A stretch of 64,000 nucleotides of DNA, from positions 5,425,608-5,489,607 of the forward strand of contig NC_092647.1 of the NCBI RefSeq assembly GCF_039555335.1. The letters run 5' to 3'. The translations under genes were made by a program, and so were the position numbers. This stretch comes from Amphiura filiformis (taxonomy: Eukaryota; Echinodermata; Ophiuroidea; Amphilepidida; Amphiuridae). Positions 1-13,200 of this stretch are shown one piece after another. The notes beneath the pieces are model-generated. The model ran no database searches, was not told where the DNA came from, and saw only the letters and a program-made list of their open reading frames with translations. Numbering within the stretch: position 1 is the stretch's first letter; each line of letters opens with the position of its first letter.

Positions 1-1147
1 TTGTTTCGGAGGCTTCAAAAAAGTTAACGGAAAAACAGCTCTTTGAAGTCAAGATTTTATAAAAATTTTAAAAGCTTGCAAATCGACTAATTTTTGTTAC
101 CCATTTCAAGTTAAGATAACAACTGTTATGAATCAAGAAGAAGTGAAGAAATAACCAAGAATTATGAACCAAAGCTACACCCACAAAGTTTGTTAACAAT
201 TGTTAACGGAAAATGAAGCCTCGAAGCGACAAATATCAAGTCCGGTTCTCAAAAATACAGGGCTGTTCACAATTAATTCTAATGTGGCAGTGTTTACTGA
301 ACATATGACTGTACTTTCAGGATAAGAAAAATTATCCATGAACTAACTGAAGAAAACACAGGGTTTTACAAAAATGTTACTGTTTTTTATAGTTTTTCAA
401 AATGGCAATATTAAGTACATTTAAGCCTGCTAAAACTGAACGCAGTAACTCCCAAAGCTGATTATGCTACCCAAGGTAGCTGCTAACTAGATGACTTATG
501 TGGCCAAAAATCATGGAATTCTGTGGCTTTATTAGAACACTACGGATTAAAATGTTAAAAATCCAAAGTTACACCCTTTACCGTGAAAATGACCATATGC
601 ATTTCAAAGGAGATGGATTAACATCCGGGGCATTTATATTAACGACTACTACCAAAGGGATTTTGGTCAAACTGACTTCCGGAAGTGAAACCCAGGATCC
701 ACGTATTATCTAGGACCCTGGTTTTTACCAGGATTTATTGTAAATACGATTTGTTGTTGATGATGTAATATTGTCTGTCATTTCAATCTGGTTCTTATAC
801 AATATGTACCTGTATGTACATCAAAAGTGACCCAACTGGATTTAACAGAGTTATCTGGAGGTTGAATTTACAATTTATCTATCTGGAGGTTGAATTTGCA
901 ATTTATCTATCTGGAGGTTGAATTTTCAATTTATCTGCTTGTTCTAAAACACATTCATGCAATATTAAACAATAATTAAATACTGACAGTTATGGAGTAT
1001 CTGTTTCCAATATCTGTTTTAAACAGTTTGAAAAACATTGACTCCATCTCCATGTCTGTTTACTTAATTAATAGGTCATATGTCAATGAACTATGATGGA
1101 ATCATTAATAATTGTGGTTAAATGTTTTAATTGATATATCATTGCAG
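1..1147 (+). other. Intron of the carrier gene, upstream of the first visible exon
   Basis: Ends in an acceptor site and shows no coding match to the expected previous exon. It contains a short tandem repeat near 853-936; otherwise nothing recognised. Confidence 0.7.
853..936. repeat. 28-bp tandem repeat, three copies
   Basis: The unit beginning atctggaggttgaatt recurs at 853, 881 and 909 with one variable base. A small intronic minisatellite with no known role. Confidence 0.9.
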
Positions 1148-1263
1148 GTTGATTTCCTTCATAGAGTTCCAAGCATTTGAAGCCCTGCTTTGTGCACCTG
1201 ATTCCTTACACATGGTGGCATTTCAACTCTTTGACATCAATGGATCAGGATTTGTGTCATTTG
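1148..1263 (+). CDS. SLC25A12/13: Carrier exon a (first visible): EF-hand region
   Basis: Encodes [20 protein letters not shown] and then the calcium-loop-like [10 protein letters not shown]. The first base completes a Gly codon begun in an exon outside the window. The acceptor is attgcag and the donor gtaagt. It matches the human segment that follows DQTKDG. Confidence 0.93.
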
Positions 1264-4200
1264 GTAAGTACATGGTATAATTAAGTGATTAAAATGCTCT
1301 GGGAAGGGCATTGTGCAATCAAATGCAAAATTTTGTTCTTTATTCGTCATAATAAGCACCCCAGGTTTTGTCCGTTGTTTTTGGGAGGAAGATGGGTCGA
1401 ATTTTGAAAAAATTCAAAAGAAAAAATTTAAGTTCCCAAATTTTTCATGTCAGTTAAAAATTATATATTTTGATGCAACAACGCCAGTGAAAATTGACCT
1501 TCCGGCTAGTACAGAGATTCTGGTTTTGGGTTGCCACCCCCCAGCAAAACCAAAAACAAATTCCGTTTTCTTCCAGCCGTCCGTTAAAAAAAAAAAAAAA
1601 GATGTTTTTTCACATTTTTTAGTAAACCCAGTAGCATATCTGATACTTAATAATGGGTTATTTAACACTTGCTGAAAACAATAATAAACAAAAGAACTTG
1701 ACTTGCTTTTTTGCCAATAACTCAAATAATATTAGCCATATATGTGACACGATAACTTCAGAACCAAGCATGCTAGAGTCCAGCTAGACTTGTTGTATAT
1801 GATAGCCTTAAAAAAGATAATAATTTTAAAGAAACTTAATTTTCAAAATGCCTGCTTTGGCATCCATGGATCAGATTCTGTCACATATAGACTCACTCCC
1901 CCTGTCACGTCACATATACATGTAAATAAATGTGGTTGTTTGCATGATGAATGCCACTTCACTTTCAAATCTCATCGTCATACCTCGTTTCAGTCATATT
2001 ATTAACTGTTTCATTTTGCACATTTTTTCCTACTAGATGAATTCAAGAGGGTGTTTAGCTCAACAGAAGTGCATCAGCAGATACCATTTGAGTTTGACTG
2101 TCGCTTCATCATGTTACACTTTGGTCAGGATAGGAAAAAGACATTATCCTTTTCAGAATTTACACAGTTTTTGTTTGTAAGTATAACATGAGTGATATAT
2201 GATGATCAAGAAAAATGAGTCGAGGTCTATATAAATTGTGCTACATATAGGGCTATTCCAGTTGAAATGCATACACCCCCTATGGAAGACATGGCCTTAA
2301 TCTTCGACACAAAGAGTGTAAATTTCAAATGGGGTTACCTGAATGGGTGACTCCAGTTAAAATCTTATGTGGGAGATTTGGTCATATTTTCCATATGGAT
2401 TTCAACTAGACTTTTTGGTCAGTCGACCCAGTTTCTTTGATTTTTCATAGAACTCCAAAATGTGACTCAAGTATTATTAGTTTTATGGCCACGTGTTTTG
2501 AACTCGCCACCCTTAGCGTTACATCACAAATATTATGAATTTTTACACCAATCAAGTTTCAAATTAGAATATCTCCACAACTATCAACCCTAAACTAGCA
2601 AAAGTATACATTTTTGGAAAGCTGAAGGCAAAAGCAATTTAAATATACACATTTCAACTCACTGTACAGGGTGACCTTGAAGTTATACAGGGTGACCTTG
2701 AAGTTATACAGGGTGGAATAAAAAAAATCCAAATAAAAAATGGGTCATTTAATGCATTGCTTATTACTAACTTGCAGTTATAAACTGAAAGTAAACAACA
2801 TTGATTTGGTTAGAGGTTAGGGGAGCCTACTGACTCTGGAAGAAAAAAAAAATCACAGCTGTTTGGTAATATCGAATACAGGGTGTCCCAAAATATGTTC
2901 AAATTTTTTACAATTCAACATATTTTGAACTGAAACATTTTACCCCTAACCCATACAAAAAAAGTAAGTCCATATTTAGATTCCTCATCAAATTTCCTCT
3001 CAGAAAATGTAAACTTTGACTATGATATGATAAGTAATTAAAAATTTACAGCAACTTTTAGATTTTGAAGACATCCGCATTGCTTACTACAGTGTTTAAT
3101 ATGAAAACGGGTAGTTTTGTACATAAAAGTTAGCATTTTATAGACTAAACCAATCATAAAGAGTTAAAAATGATTAAAAACAATTAGCAGAATTAATAAT
3201 CTTTCAAAAGAGCTCTTAACCATGTCTGTAGCCCATATGGATGCAAAGATATGATCAGTTGATTCAACGCACACACACAAAATCTTTATTTCCCATAGAC
3301 TTTGCACATACCGCCACCGCCTCATCCGCCACCGCCTCATCCACCACCTCGGTCATTCAGAACTCAAACAACTCTAACTCCACTATCTTAGCTGATAAAC
3401 AATTCTCCTGTGGAGGTCTGTTAGGGCACTTATATAGCTACAAAATGACACCAAACACACTTCAATACCTTTTGTTTAAGCAGAGATATAACAATTTGAA
3501 CGAGTCTCGATTTGGAAAAGCGTAACAACACCACCATTTTTGGGTGGCGAGTTCAAAACGTGTGGCCTTATACATGTATCATTCATTCCATTTCATTCAT
3601 TTATTATATTTTTCACTCATGAAATAGCAAAAAACTAGCTTACATACAAAATCATATTACAAGTGAGAGTGAAGGAATCACAGGAAAGGCCAAGAAGAGG
3701 CCTGAAAGTCTGTGGTCCCTTGATTGGTTAATTCATCATTTGACATGGCAGCAGATTGTCACTTCAATGAAGTAACAGTAAGCTGTCATATCTTGATGAA
3801 TTAACCTCCCATGAAAAATAACGGTTAACTTTAAACCAGTGTATGACCATACATAAGCACTGGGATCATTGAAAATAATATTGTTATTATTATTATACGA
3901 GGAGGCAGTCGACCTGATTCAGTGGAACTTAAATTTTTATATCCACTTTAAATTCATGAGGTAAAACACTCAATATAGGAATCTTTAGTGTGCCAATTGA
4001 AGCTCTCACTCAATTGTAATGAAAATGTCACCATAATCCATTTAAGAAGTGTGAGAGGAGGAGGGATGCAAACCATTCTGAATAGGAATGAGGCCTTTGA
4101 TACAGAATTATATGATGAGCCGATAGTACAATGTAGTTTGTCTGAATTTAACTTTAACAGCTACATGTAGTACATTTGGAAGAATGTTTTTGTACAGATG

Positions 4201-7200
4201 CAAATGTATACTTACATGTTCATAACTGCATATTACTCCATGAGTTAGAAATTGAACCAAATAATGATTACATAGCAAAATGTTCACCAAGGGTAGTGTG
4301 TGGGGTATTCCAGAATTCTTTCTTATCCCAGTAATAATATAAGAAAGTCATGTCAGAGTGTAGTTGGTCTCCAATGCGTTCATACATGTATGTAGATGGT
4401 GCAGTTGTCAATATTTAAATGCATCAAAAAGCATTTGTGTAATATAAATGGAATTTGAAGGGAAATAAATTAAAGCCATGTGAAAACTATGGCATGGCAA
4501 GTCGGTTTATTGATCCAAACCAAAATATTGTGATCAACTTTTTTGTGTATGTTTTGTTTATTGTTGTTTCTGCTTTAAATTGTGACTATGTAAATCATGA
4601 TTTTTACATCTACTTCAGAATCTTCAAGAAGAGCACGCCAGGCAGGCATTTGACAAATTTGACAAGAACAACTTGGGAGTTATCAATGCGCTTGAGTTTA
4701 GGAAAATCATGACTACCATCAAAGGTCATCTACTCACCGACTATGTTGCTGATAATCTAGTTTCAGTAAGTATGTCATTTCAGAATGTTAACCTCATGAG
4801 AACTACCTGCCGATTGGCCAAAAGAAGTTTTCATTATCAATTGGCCCAATCAGCAACATTGTTAGAATAATTTCACCACACAAAAAAAATTGGGGTGAAT
4901 TATTTGCAAAGCTCCATTCTGATTGGTGATTAAAGTGAAGATATCGTGTAATTGACCAATCACAGACAATGTTAGGTCGTCAGGTAGTGCTCAGGGGGTT
5001 AAGTTAAAGGTGGATGGTCTATTTTTTTTAACATGGTGTTTATATTACATAGAACCCTATTATCAAAAGTATTCAGATTCCAATTCTGGAGATAAATTAC
5101 TCCAAATTCATGGTTATTAAAGCAAAAGGGCTAAAAAGAAAATGCACAGGGCAGTTCGGATTGATTTCTTCCAAGGTGGATGGAGCCTGGCCGTCCCAGT
5201 AAAAGCCCTCTGAAGCCCACCTTTAATGTTACATACCGTGAGCATGCACAGGACAGTCAACTTGTTAAGACATACAAGTGCATTGGACTATTGAGTCATG
5301 TGCCTGAACCGGGTCATTTAATTTTATCTGCAATTAAAATCAGATAAAATATTTTATCTCAATATGATGAGCAAATATGATTGTAATATCAAGGTCTCGC
5401 TATGTTTATAGATAAGATATAGTATTGTCACTTTCGTAAAGGTAACCCTAAAAAAGTTTGTCACACCAGATTAAGGTGGTACTACACACCTTGATAAATT
5501 TGTTACTATTTTTACATTTCTCTCAAAAAATAATGACACACTGGTTACAAAAGTTATGTTTACTACACTGGAATTTCAGTGACTCAAGACAAGTGGTACG
5601 TTATTTAATGTAAGAAATGAGGTACCGGTAGAATGTACCTCATTTCTTAACATATATATTGAACCACTTATCTTGAATCACTGAAATTTCAGTGAAGTAA
5701 TTGGATTCCTTGCCCCTATAATATACATAACTTTTGTTACCAGTGTGTAGTTATTTTTTGAGAAAAATGCAAAATGAGTCTCAAAATTTATCGGGGGTGT
5801 AGTAAGCACCTTAATGTAACCTAAACAATAACGGATAAAGGTTGTTAAACAAAGTGTAGAATAAGAACAATGGGTAATTATTTTTATATAAATATAATGT
5901 GACACAATCTGTCCATGGAGGCTAAAGGCAGCAAATTAGAAGTTGAGATGAAGGCAAAAATATGTGGTAAAAATACATACGAAAATAATGCATCACAAAA
6001 CTTAAGAACCAATAGTATGCTACAGCTTTGGTGTTTTCAGTATATGATAGCCCACTGTTTGTGTAAGGTATTCTTAAACACTTGAGTATGTTCTTGCAAT
6101 CTTATTTGTTTTTACCTGTGTGATATGACACGATATCACACACTTTAGCTTGTGTGTGTCGATATGATACTCGTACACACTATTTGAACCAATCTGAGGT
6201 GCGTAGCAACAACAGGACTAATCAATTCGAATCAGTGCGGCAACCATCACATCGCAATTACGGCATAATTGCGGCGTAGCGCAATTGCGATGTGATGCAA
6301 TGCGTGGCCGCACTGCATAGTACTGCAAAATACTGCACTGCGGTATCACAATAAAGTTAAATACATTTTAACTTGGAAATGTGATGAGTTGGGGTGAGTT
6401 GTGGCAAAAAGTAATCGATATATCGGTAATGTGCCGCATCGCAAGGCAATTGCAGCACAGTATATGAACGGACCTTTTAATTTCATGTGTTTTGGGCCTT
6501 GGTGAAATTTTGATCAGTTTAATAGTGGATGCATTGTCAAGATATTAATGTAATATTCATGAATATTCATTTCTTACCATTTATACCATAGGTCGCTGGC
6601 GGTGCCACAAAACACCTTGTGAGTTTCCCTTACTTCAATGCCTTCAATATGCTACTCACAAATATGGAGCTGATGAAGAAAATATACAATTCAGTAGCAC
6701 ACGGAGACCCCTATTTAAAAGTTACAAGAGGTAAATTATGTGATACATATATAACTGTCATATCTGTTACGATAGTATTGTCATTTTACTGATATTTGTA
6801 GGTTAGTACAGTAGGCAATCACAATTATCAGATAGTGACTATGATGAAAGGGTGTTTTTATGAGGTGTTTTATTTGAGGGGGGAAATGAGTATTAATTAC
6901 TAAAATTGTGGTTTTTGGTAGGATTGTATGACTGTAGATACATGTATATACTTTGAAAACAGTAGTTGATTATGTGAAAGCTACTACAATATACGCTTTG
7001 TTACTTATTGTAGAAAATTCAACCGAGTGGAATTGTGCAAATTAATTAATCAACTCTAGATCAGTAGATCTGCAGTTCTCATTTAGTTATAGTTCTATAG
7101 GTGGTCCTCTGTATGTTATGTTAAGAAATATCTGGCGTGTGTCCTCCTTAGGCAGCAAACACCGACGCACCCCCACACACACACCCATCTATGGGTAAAT

Positions 7201-10200
7201 TAAGTGATTCTTGGCCTTCGAACATTGTGAGCGCTAGTTGCTCCATGAAAAACACACGCACGTAGCGGTACAGTGAGAAAACATACACACGTCTTACATT
7301 GCGTACACGCTTGTTACGCTGCATGGACGCAACGCACATGTTCCAGCTTGGTCAAGAATTACTTAATTTACCTGTGATAAGATGTGGGAATCGGGGATAT
7401 CTGTGTATAGCCATCCAACTGGGACTATCCAACTACGACTGTGCTATATGTTGCTATGCATGTGTGGATATATCCCCGCTTTGCTGGAAAAAATTGTGTG
7501 TGTATCCCCAGTTAGATAGTATGGAATCGGGATGTGTGTAAATGTCATCTAATTCTGTACTATGCAATAGGGGTCTCATCCCCACCCCCATATGCCCTAT
7601 GTCTAGTACAAGAAAACGGGGATATCCCCGTTTGCAGGTGTATCCCCAGTTCTTCGGGATGGAACATAAATGTGACTCCTCGCCACAACTGAGCCGGATG
7701 TACGCCAATCATCATTTTTGAGATATTCAACCAAAATATTCTGCTTGAAATTAGCTTTAAAATGATGTATATCATGTCTATAGTACTTGACATTTAAGTA
7801 GTGAAAATCAATAAAACAGTCAATAAATCCTTTCTTTCCTATTGTTTATTGTTAAGTTCGATGGAGCATATCTCAATAGTGGCACTGGCGACATCCGGGC
7901 TCAGTTGTGGCGAGGAGTCACAAATGTATCTCTGTTTCACATGTTACAAATGCACAGCACCACACCCTACCCAAATTGTGTGAAAACAAGGGACCTATGT
8001 GTTTTTAATCACTTGCATTGCAAGCGGAGAAAAAATTGGCCATCTTGCATAAATTGATACAGACTTTGAAACAAATATTATTTATCAACCAAATGAGGTT
8101 GTTGTGCATGTCCTTTATGGTCCCTGATTAGAAAAATCAATTTTTAGGTTATTTACAATTTGAGATTTGAGGGACATATTGTTCCCGCCAGGGAATGGGT
8201 GATTATTAAGCCATCCTACATACATGTACACAATCAATCAATTTGATTTCCATAATTTTTTCACACAACACCAACCTCACACCCCCACATTTAAAATTTT
8301 AAAAAAAACTAATGGAAAACTCCTTGAAGCTATTTTGATTTATCTTATAAATCGAACACAGGAACACGCTCACCCTCACACAATCGGAGGCGGATTCCAT
8401 CAACAGCTCGCAAGAAGGCTTTGCCTCCTGCGCAGTCTGTCTCAATTGGTGTGTATCGTGTGTGACCCTCATATATCATATTTACATAATTTGACTGTTT
8501 GGAGCACAGAAAAGTTAACTGCATAGGATTTTAAGTTTTTATGCATACTATTATAGAATGTGACATTTTAGCTGATGCACACATCAGTTATGTTGAAAGC
8601 TTTTATATTATTATGCTATACATTAGGCAGGGACGGACAAAAGGAGCAATAATCAGCTGGCCCAAAAGCCAGCTGGGAAGGTTTCCAGCTGGCCCAAGGG
8701 CAAATCCACTGGCCCAGATTTGTTGTTGATATTCTATATGTCATAAATTCATAATTATGCCAAAATCCCAACTGGGCCATATCCAGACAGAAAATCTCCT
8801 GGCCCAACGAGAAAACTAACTGGCTGATTAGGATACAAAACTGCATGGAAAGTTCCAATATTGTTTGGTGCACACAACTGATATGTACACAAACATCCGA
8901 GTACATTTTTGGCCCACTTGTATTTTTCATTGTTGTAAAATTATTTTCAGTGGAACATCTTCATGATCCAGACTCCATGTGAAAAATCAAGTACATTTGG
9001 ATACAAGTCTGCTTTTTCACAGTTATCATGTCTTTCATTTTTTCAATTAAAAATGCAGTTGACTGTTTTGTGCTACAAGCAGTTGAATAATTCACCTTTT
9101 CATGCCATGGTTTGCAGCTTCTTTTTTTTTCTCAGCATCTTGTCTTCATGTGCTCTCAACAGTGATGGAAAGTTTTAACCCCTGCCGTAGCCCTTTTCCC
9201 AGACGAGCCCCCATAAATGTACACGTACTCGGCCACCTGGCCACGGGCTAGATCAATTCCAGACAATGGATCTCTTACCCATTTACATCCCTGTATTAGT
9301 TACTGTCAGTTATGTCACTTCTTCTTTTGCCTGCAACTTTTGCAATATCTCTGAAACTGCAGAAACTTATGCTACTGTTTTGGCTTAGCTAATTTTCAGT
9401 TTAAATGTACAATAGCATGGTAGCTGTTTAAAACTAAAAGTGCTGCTGGACTCGTTTGCCTAGCTATGTAAAGTTGAGTCCCCACGGCTTCCTTGTTGTG
9501 TTGGCTTGCTCTCGTGAAAATTTCAGTGGGCAAGGAATTTTATCAAGTATAATAATGAGCATTACGCATTACTATCATGTTCAAATAAAATAAAATATTC
9601 AGGGTACGATAGAAAGGGCCACCAGTACACATCTGGACACTGACAGCGCTGTATACTAAACCTGACACCTATGCTTCCTTGTGTGTGCTTTATCTCTTCT
9701 TTATATACTCATTATCCAAAGTTTATGAGTCCGGCAATACTCTTTCTTCTTCTTAAAATATAATGATGTTAAACTCTTTCAATATATTTCTTCTTATTCT
9801 GCCAATTTATTTCATCACCAACGATCAGCTTGTTTTAACCATCAAAGCTGGAAATTTTTGATGCTCATATGCATGTATATTATAGTATACAAATATTAAC
9901 TGTCTATGAGTGTGATGGTCGAAATATAATCACGAGGTGAAAGATGGATTGTTCCATTCCACCAGCCGAACGGCGAGTGGAATGGAACAATTCATCTTTC
10001 ACCTCGTGATTATATTTCGACCAACACACTCATAGACAGTTAATATTTGTTTTATATCACTCATGCATAAATTCTATTACTAAAATACTATTTAAGGTAG
10101 GAAATACATTTTTTCATCAACCTAACACCATGTTTTGCCGTGATATATTTCACATTCTGGGGACCACCCCATAACTAAATCGGCGAGTCCAAGAGTCAGC

Positions 10201-13200
10201 GACGGCTTGGCGCAGGGCGCACTACGCCAGAGCACATGATGGTAAAGACTATCACTCGGAGAGGGTGATAGTAAAAATGGCAAATGGTAATCAACCAATG
10301 AACTGTCTAGAATTTATGTATGAGTGATATAATCTGGACTAACACACTACTGACAAATGCACCCAACTGAATCACAAATTCTGCAATCTCTATAGTAACT
10401 GATATAAAAAAAGAGAAATACGGCCATACATTTTGAACTCGCCAATTTTGCATCTCGCACCTTTTTTGAAGCTTATTTACATCTTTGGAGCTTGCAGTCA
10501 ACATAAAGTGTTAAATATTCACTCTAGTTACCATATGAAAAATATACATTTTCTGAAAGGAAATTGCATGAGGAATCCAAATATGTCATTGAAAAAAGTG
10601 TCAAGGGTAGTGTTAAATTGGCAAGACTGAAAAAGTTAGCAAATGTTGCCACAAATCTTTTTTTTCTTACAATATGTTTTACCTCTACCCCTACCTTTAA
10701 TTTCTCATCAGATTTGAGCTTTCACATTTCATTTCATAAGGAAATGTATACTTGCGCAGAGCATATTGAAAATACAAACAAATTGACACTGATAATTTAT
10801 AAATTTACATAGAAAATACTGCTGCTCCTCCACTGCTGCCACCTCCACCACCCTTGATATTACACAATCAGTAATATCTCTGTAAAATAACAACATAAAT
10901 TCATGACATTTAGCCTGCAAATAACAGTAAGTGTAAGCTTTGAAATGAGCCCATGTTCATAGTTGGAGCTTATATTGTTCTAAAGTTATGCAAAATTAAT
11001 TACCAAGTGATGCAAAAAAAACCCCGAAAACTTAACCACCTTTTTTGGGTGGCGAGTAGGGTTGTAGCTAGGGTATTTTTAGTGCTGGGTGGCATTTGAT
11101 GAAAATTTTGCATATTGGCAATATGTTGCCAAAATTGACCATATTTTTTACTAATTCATTCAAATGGTCTCTTGATGGGCTCCATTGCTAAAATTGAAGC
11201 GGAGTGGTGGGTTCCCAAACTGAGTGGTGGGCCCTTGCGCCCGCCACCGCCCACTGTATAGCAACTTACAACACATATTAAATCACAAGAAGTAAATAAA
11301 AGGAGGTGTATAAGTTATGTTGGATTTTTTCAGCCAGCCAGTAGTCTTGAAATGTGCACTTCTATCAGATAATGTCAACAAATGGAACTGGCCATTGAAA
11401 TTGTACAAAAACTGAAGATGCATACTTTAATGGACACTGTTAATTTTTAGGAAAGAGACTTATGCCACTATTGTTGATTTTGAGTGATACATTCTTTCTT
11501 ATGAATCACTCATAACTTTGTAATCAGAAATCTGATGCAGTGGGGATTGGATCATACTTAAGCATGTTATAAGTGGGTATGAATAATTATAAAAAAATCT
11601 GTGCAACGGTGTCTCTTTTCTATTTTGAGAAACTTTGTGTAAATTCATGTGTCACTGATCTGTGGCTTTAATGGGGTTGGAAATTAGGAAAGGAATTAGA
11701 GGCATGCATGTGACACTTTTTAAATCGCAAGTTACATGGTGTTTTTTTTTAAATTTAATTCATTTGATTATTATATCAAGGATACGTGCATGAAAGCCCT
11801 ATCTGCAATAGCTGCTCTATAAACAATTAATTGACAAATTCTGTATTCTATATTGTGCACATCTTTTGCAGATGTGGCCTTCTATTGCACTGACACCTTG
11901 GTCGTATTATGGTGAAGAATGGTTTTGAGGAATATGTATGCTATATAGCCATGTAACTTGAGTTTTGTTTTTTGTTTTGTCCCTCTCTCTCTCATCTTTT
12001 AGAGGAGTTCATGTACCATGCGCAAGACTTCCCCACGGTGACACCACTAGAAATCTCTGTTTTATTTCATCTATGCAGCTTAGATAGTTCCTCATCAGGG
12101 TAAGTTACAATTTATAGCACTTGTGTAAGGTCTGGTGCGGATTTCACTCGAGAGTTACACCACATTGCAGTCCTGAACCAATTTTCGTCGCAAGATATGC
12201 TAATTTGGTAGCTTTTTGCATAAATTTATTTTTGAGGAATTGGAATTTTTTCCCAACTTCAAGTGAAAGCGCTCCGGTTAAAATGATGCATGTCAAGGTG
12301 GAGGCATTGTGGCCAACTGGTTGTTCTACTTAATTCTCACTGCACAGAATTTTAATCTCACTGCATAAACGTGTCAGGAGGCACGTTGAAATAGCCCCTG
12401 GGCTGCCATCAGAGTGCTAGAGGGTACTATTCAATCATAGTACAGAACACAAGTTCCAGGATACGTGATGGCAGGTTAATGGTGGTGGCTGGCATAGCTG
12501 TACTTACCTTCGAAGCCACAAACAGTATTATTTCCCTGCGGTGGGTTAAAAGATTTGTGATGAAATTTGAGTGAAATCTACCCGTGCATTGGTGGGTAAG
12601 AATGAAGCAAACTGTTTAGACATGATTGATATTACAGTGATATCAGTGCTAGTATAAAAAAAAAGCCTGAAAATTGCCCATTGATATTGTCAAGTTAAAA
12701 CAAATAAACCATTATTATAGTAAGATGTGGAAATGTGACCCATACCAGTGGCACAAAAGTACATACCCTTCTCTAATTTACCCTTCTCTAGTGATTAGAG
12801 TACTCCCATACAAAACTGATTTCCTAGTATGGTCTTAGTGATATATAATAAATTTATATCCAAAACACCAAGTTAAACCACTAGAAATCTCTCTATTTTT
12901 TTCATCCATATGTGCAGCAAAGATAGTTCCCCATCATAGTAAGTCTTAATTCTTGCACAAATAAAGCACTATTATGATAATATTGCTGTGAATCTGTGAG
13001 ACTTCACTTCTGAGTTCTGACTATGCTATCCTCTGAACAAGAAAACGTAAATAAACAAAAAGTCCTTAGGTTTGATATAATGAACAAAGGCATGTTGCAG
13101 ACATCTGTTGCTATTTCCTGTAAATGAAAAGGTTGGTGTTGGTGTCCTTAACACCAATTTATACCACTTGAGATCTCTATTTAATTTACTGTAGTGGTGC

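Noticed and set aside
3241..3525. 94-codon frame rich in Thr/Ala/Ser
   Set aside because: Lies entirely inside the 2487-3567 transposon; composition reflects a ccgccaccgcctcat simple repeat.
8616..8930. 104-codon minus-strand frame
   Set aside because: Covers the ctggccca repeat; no family resemblance and no splice context.
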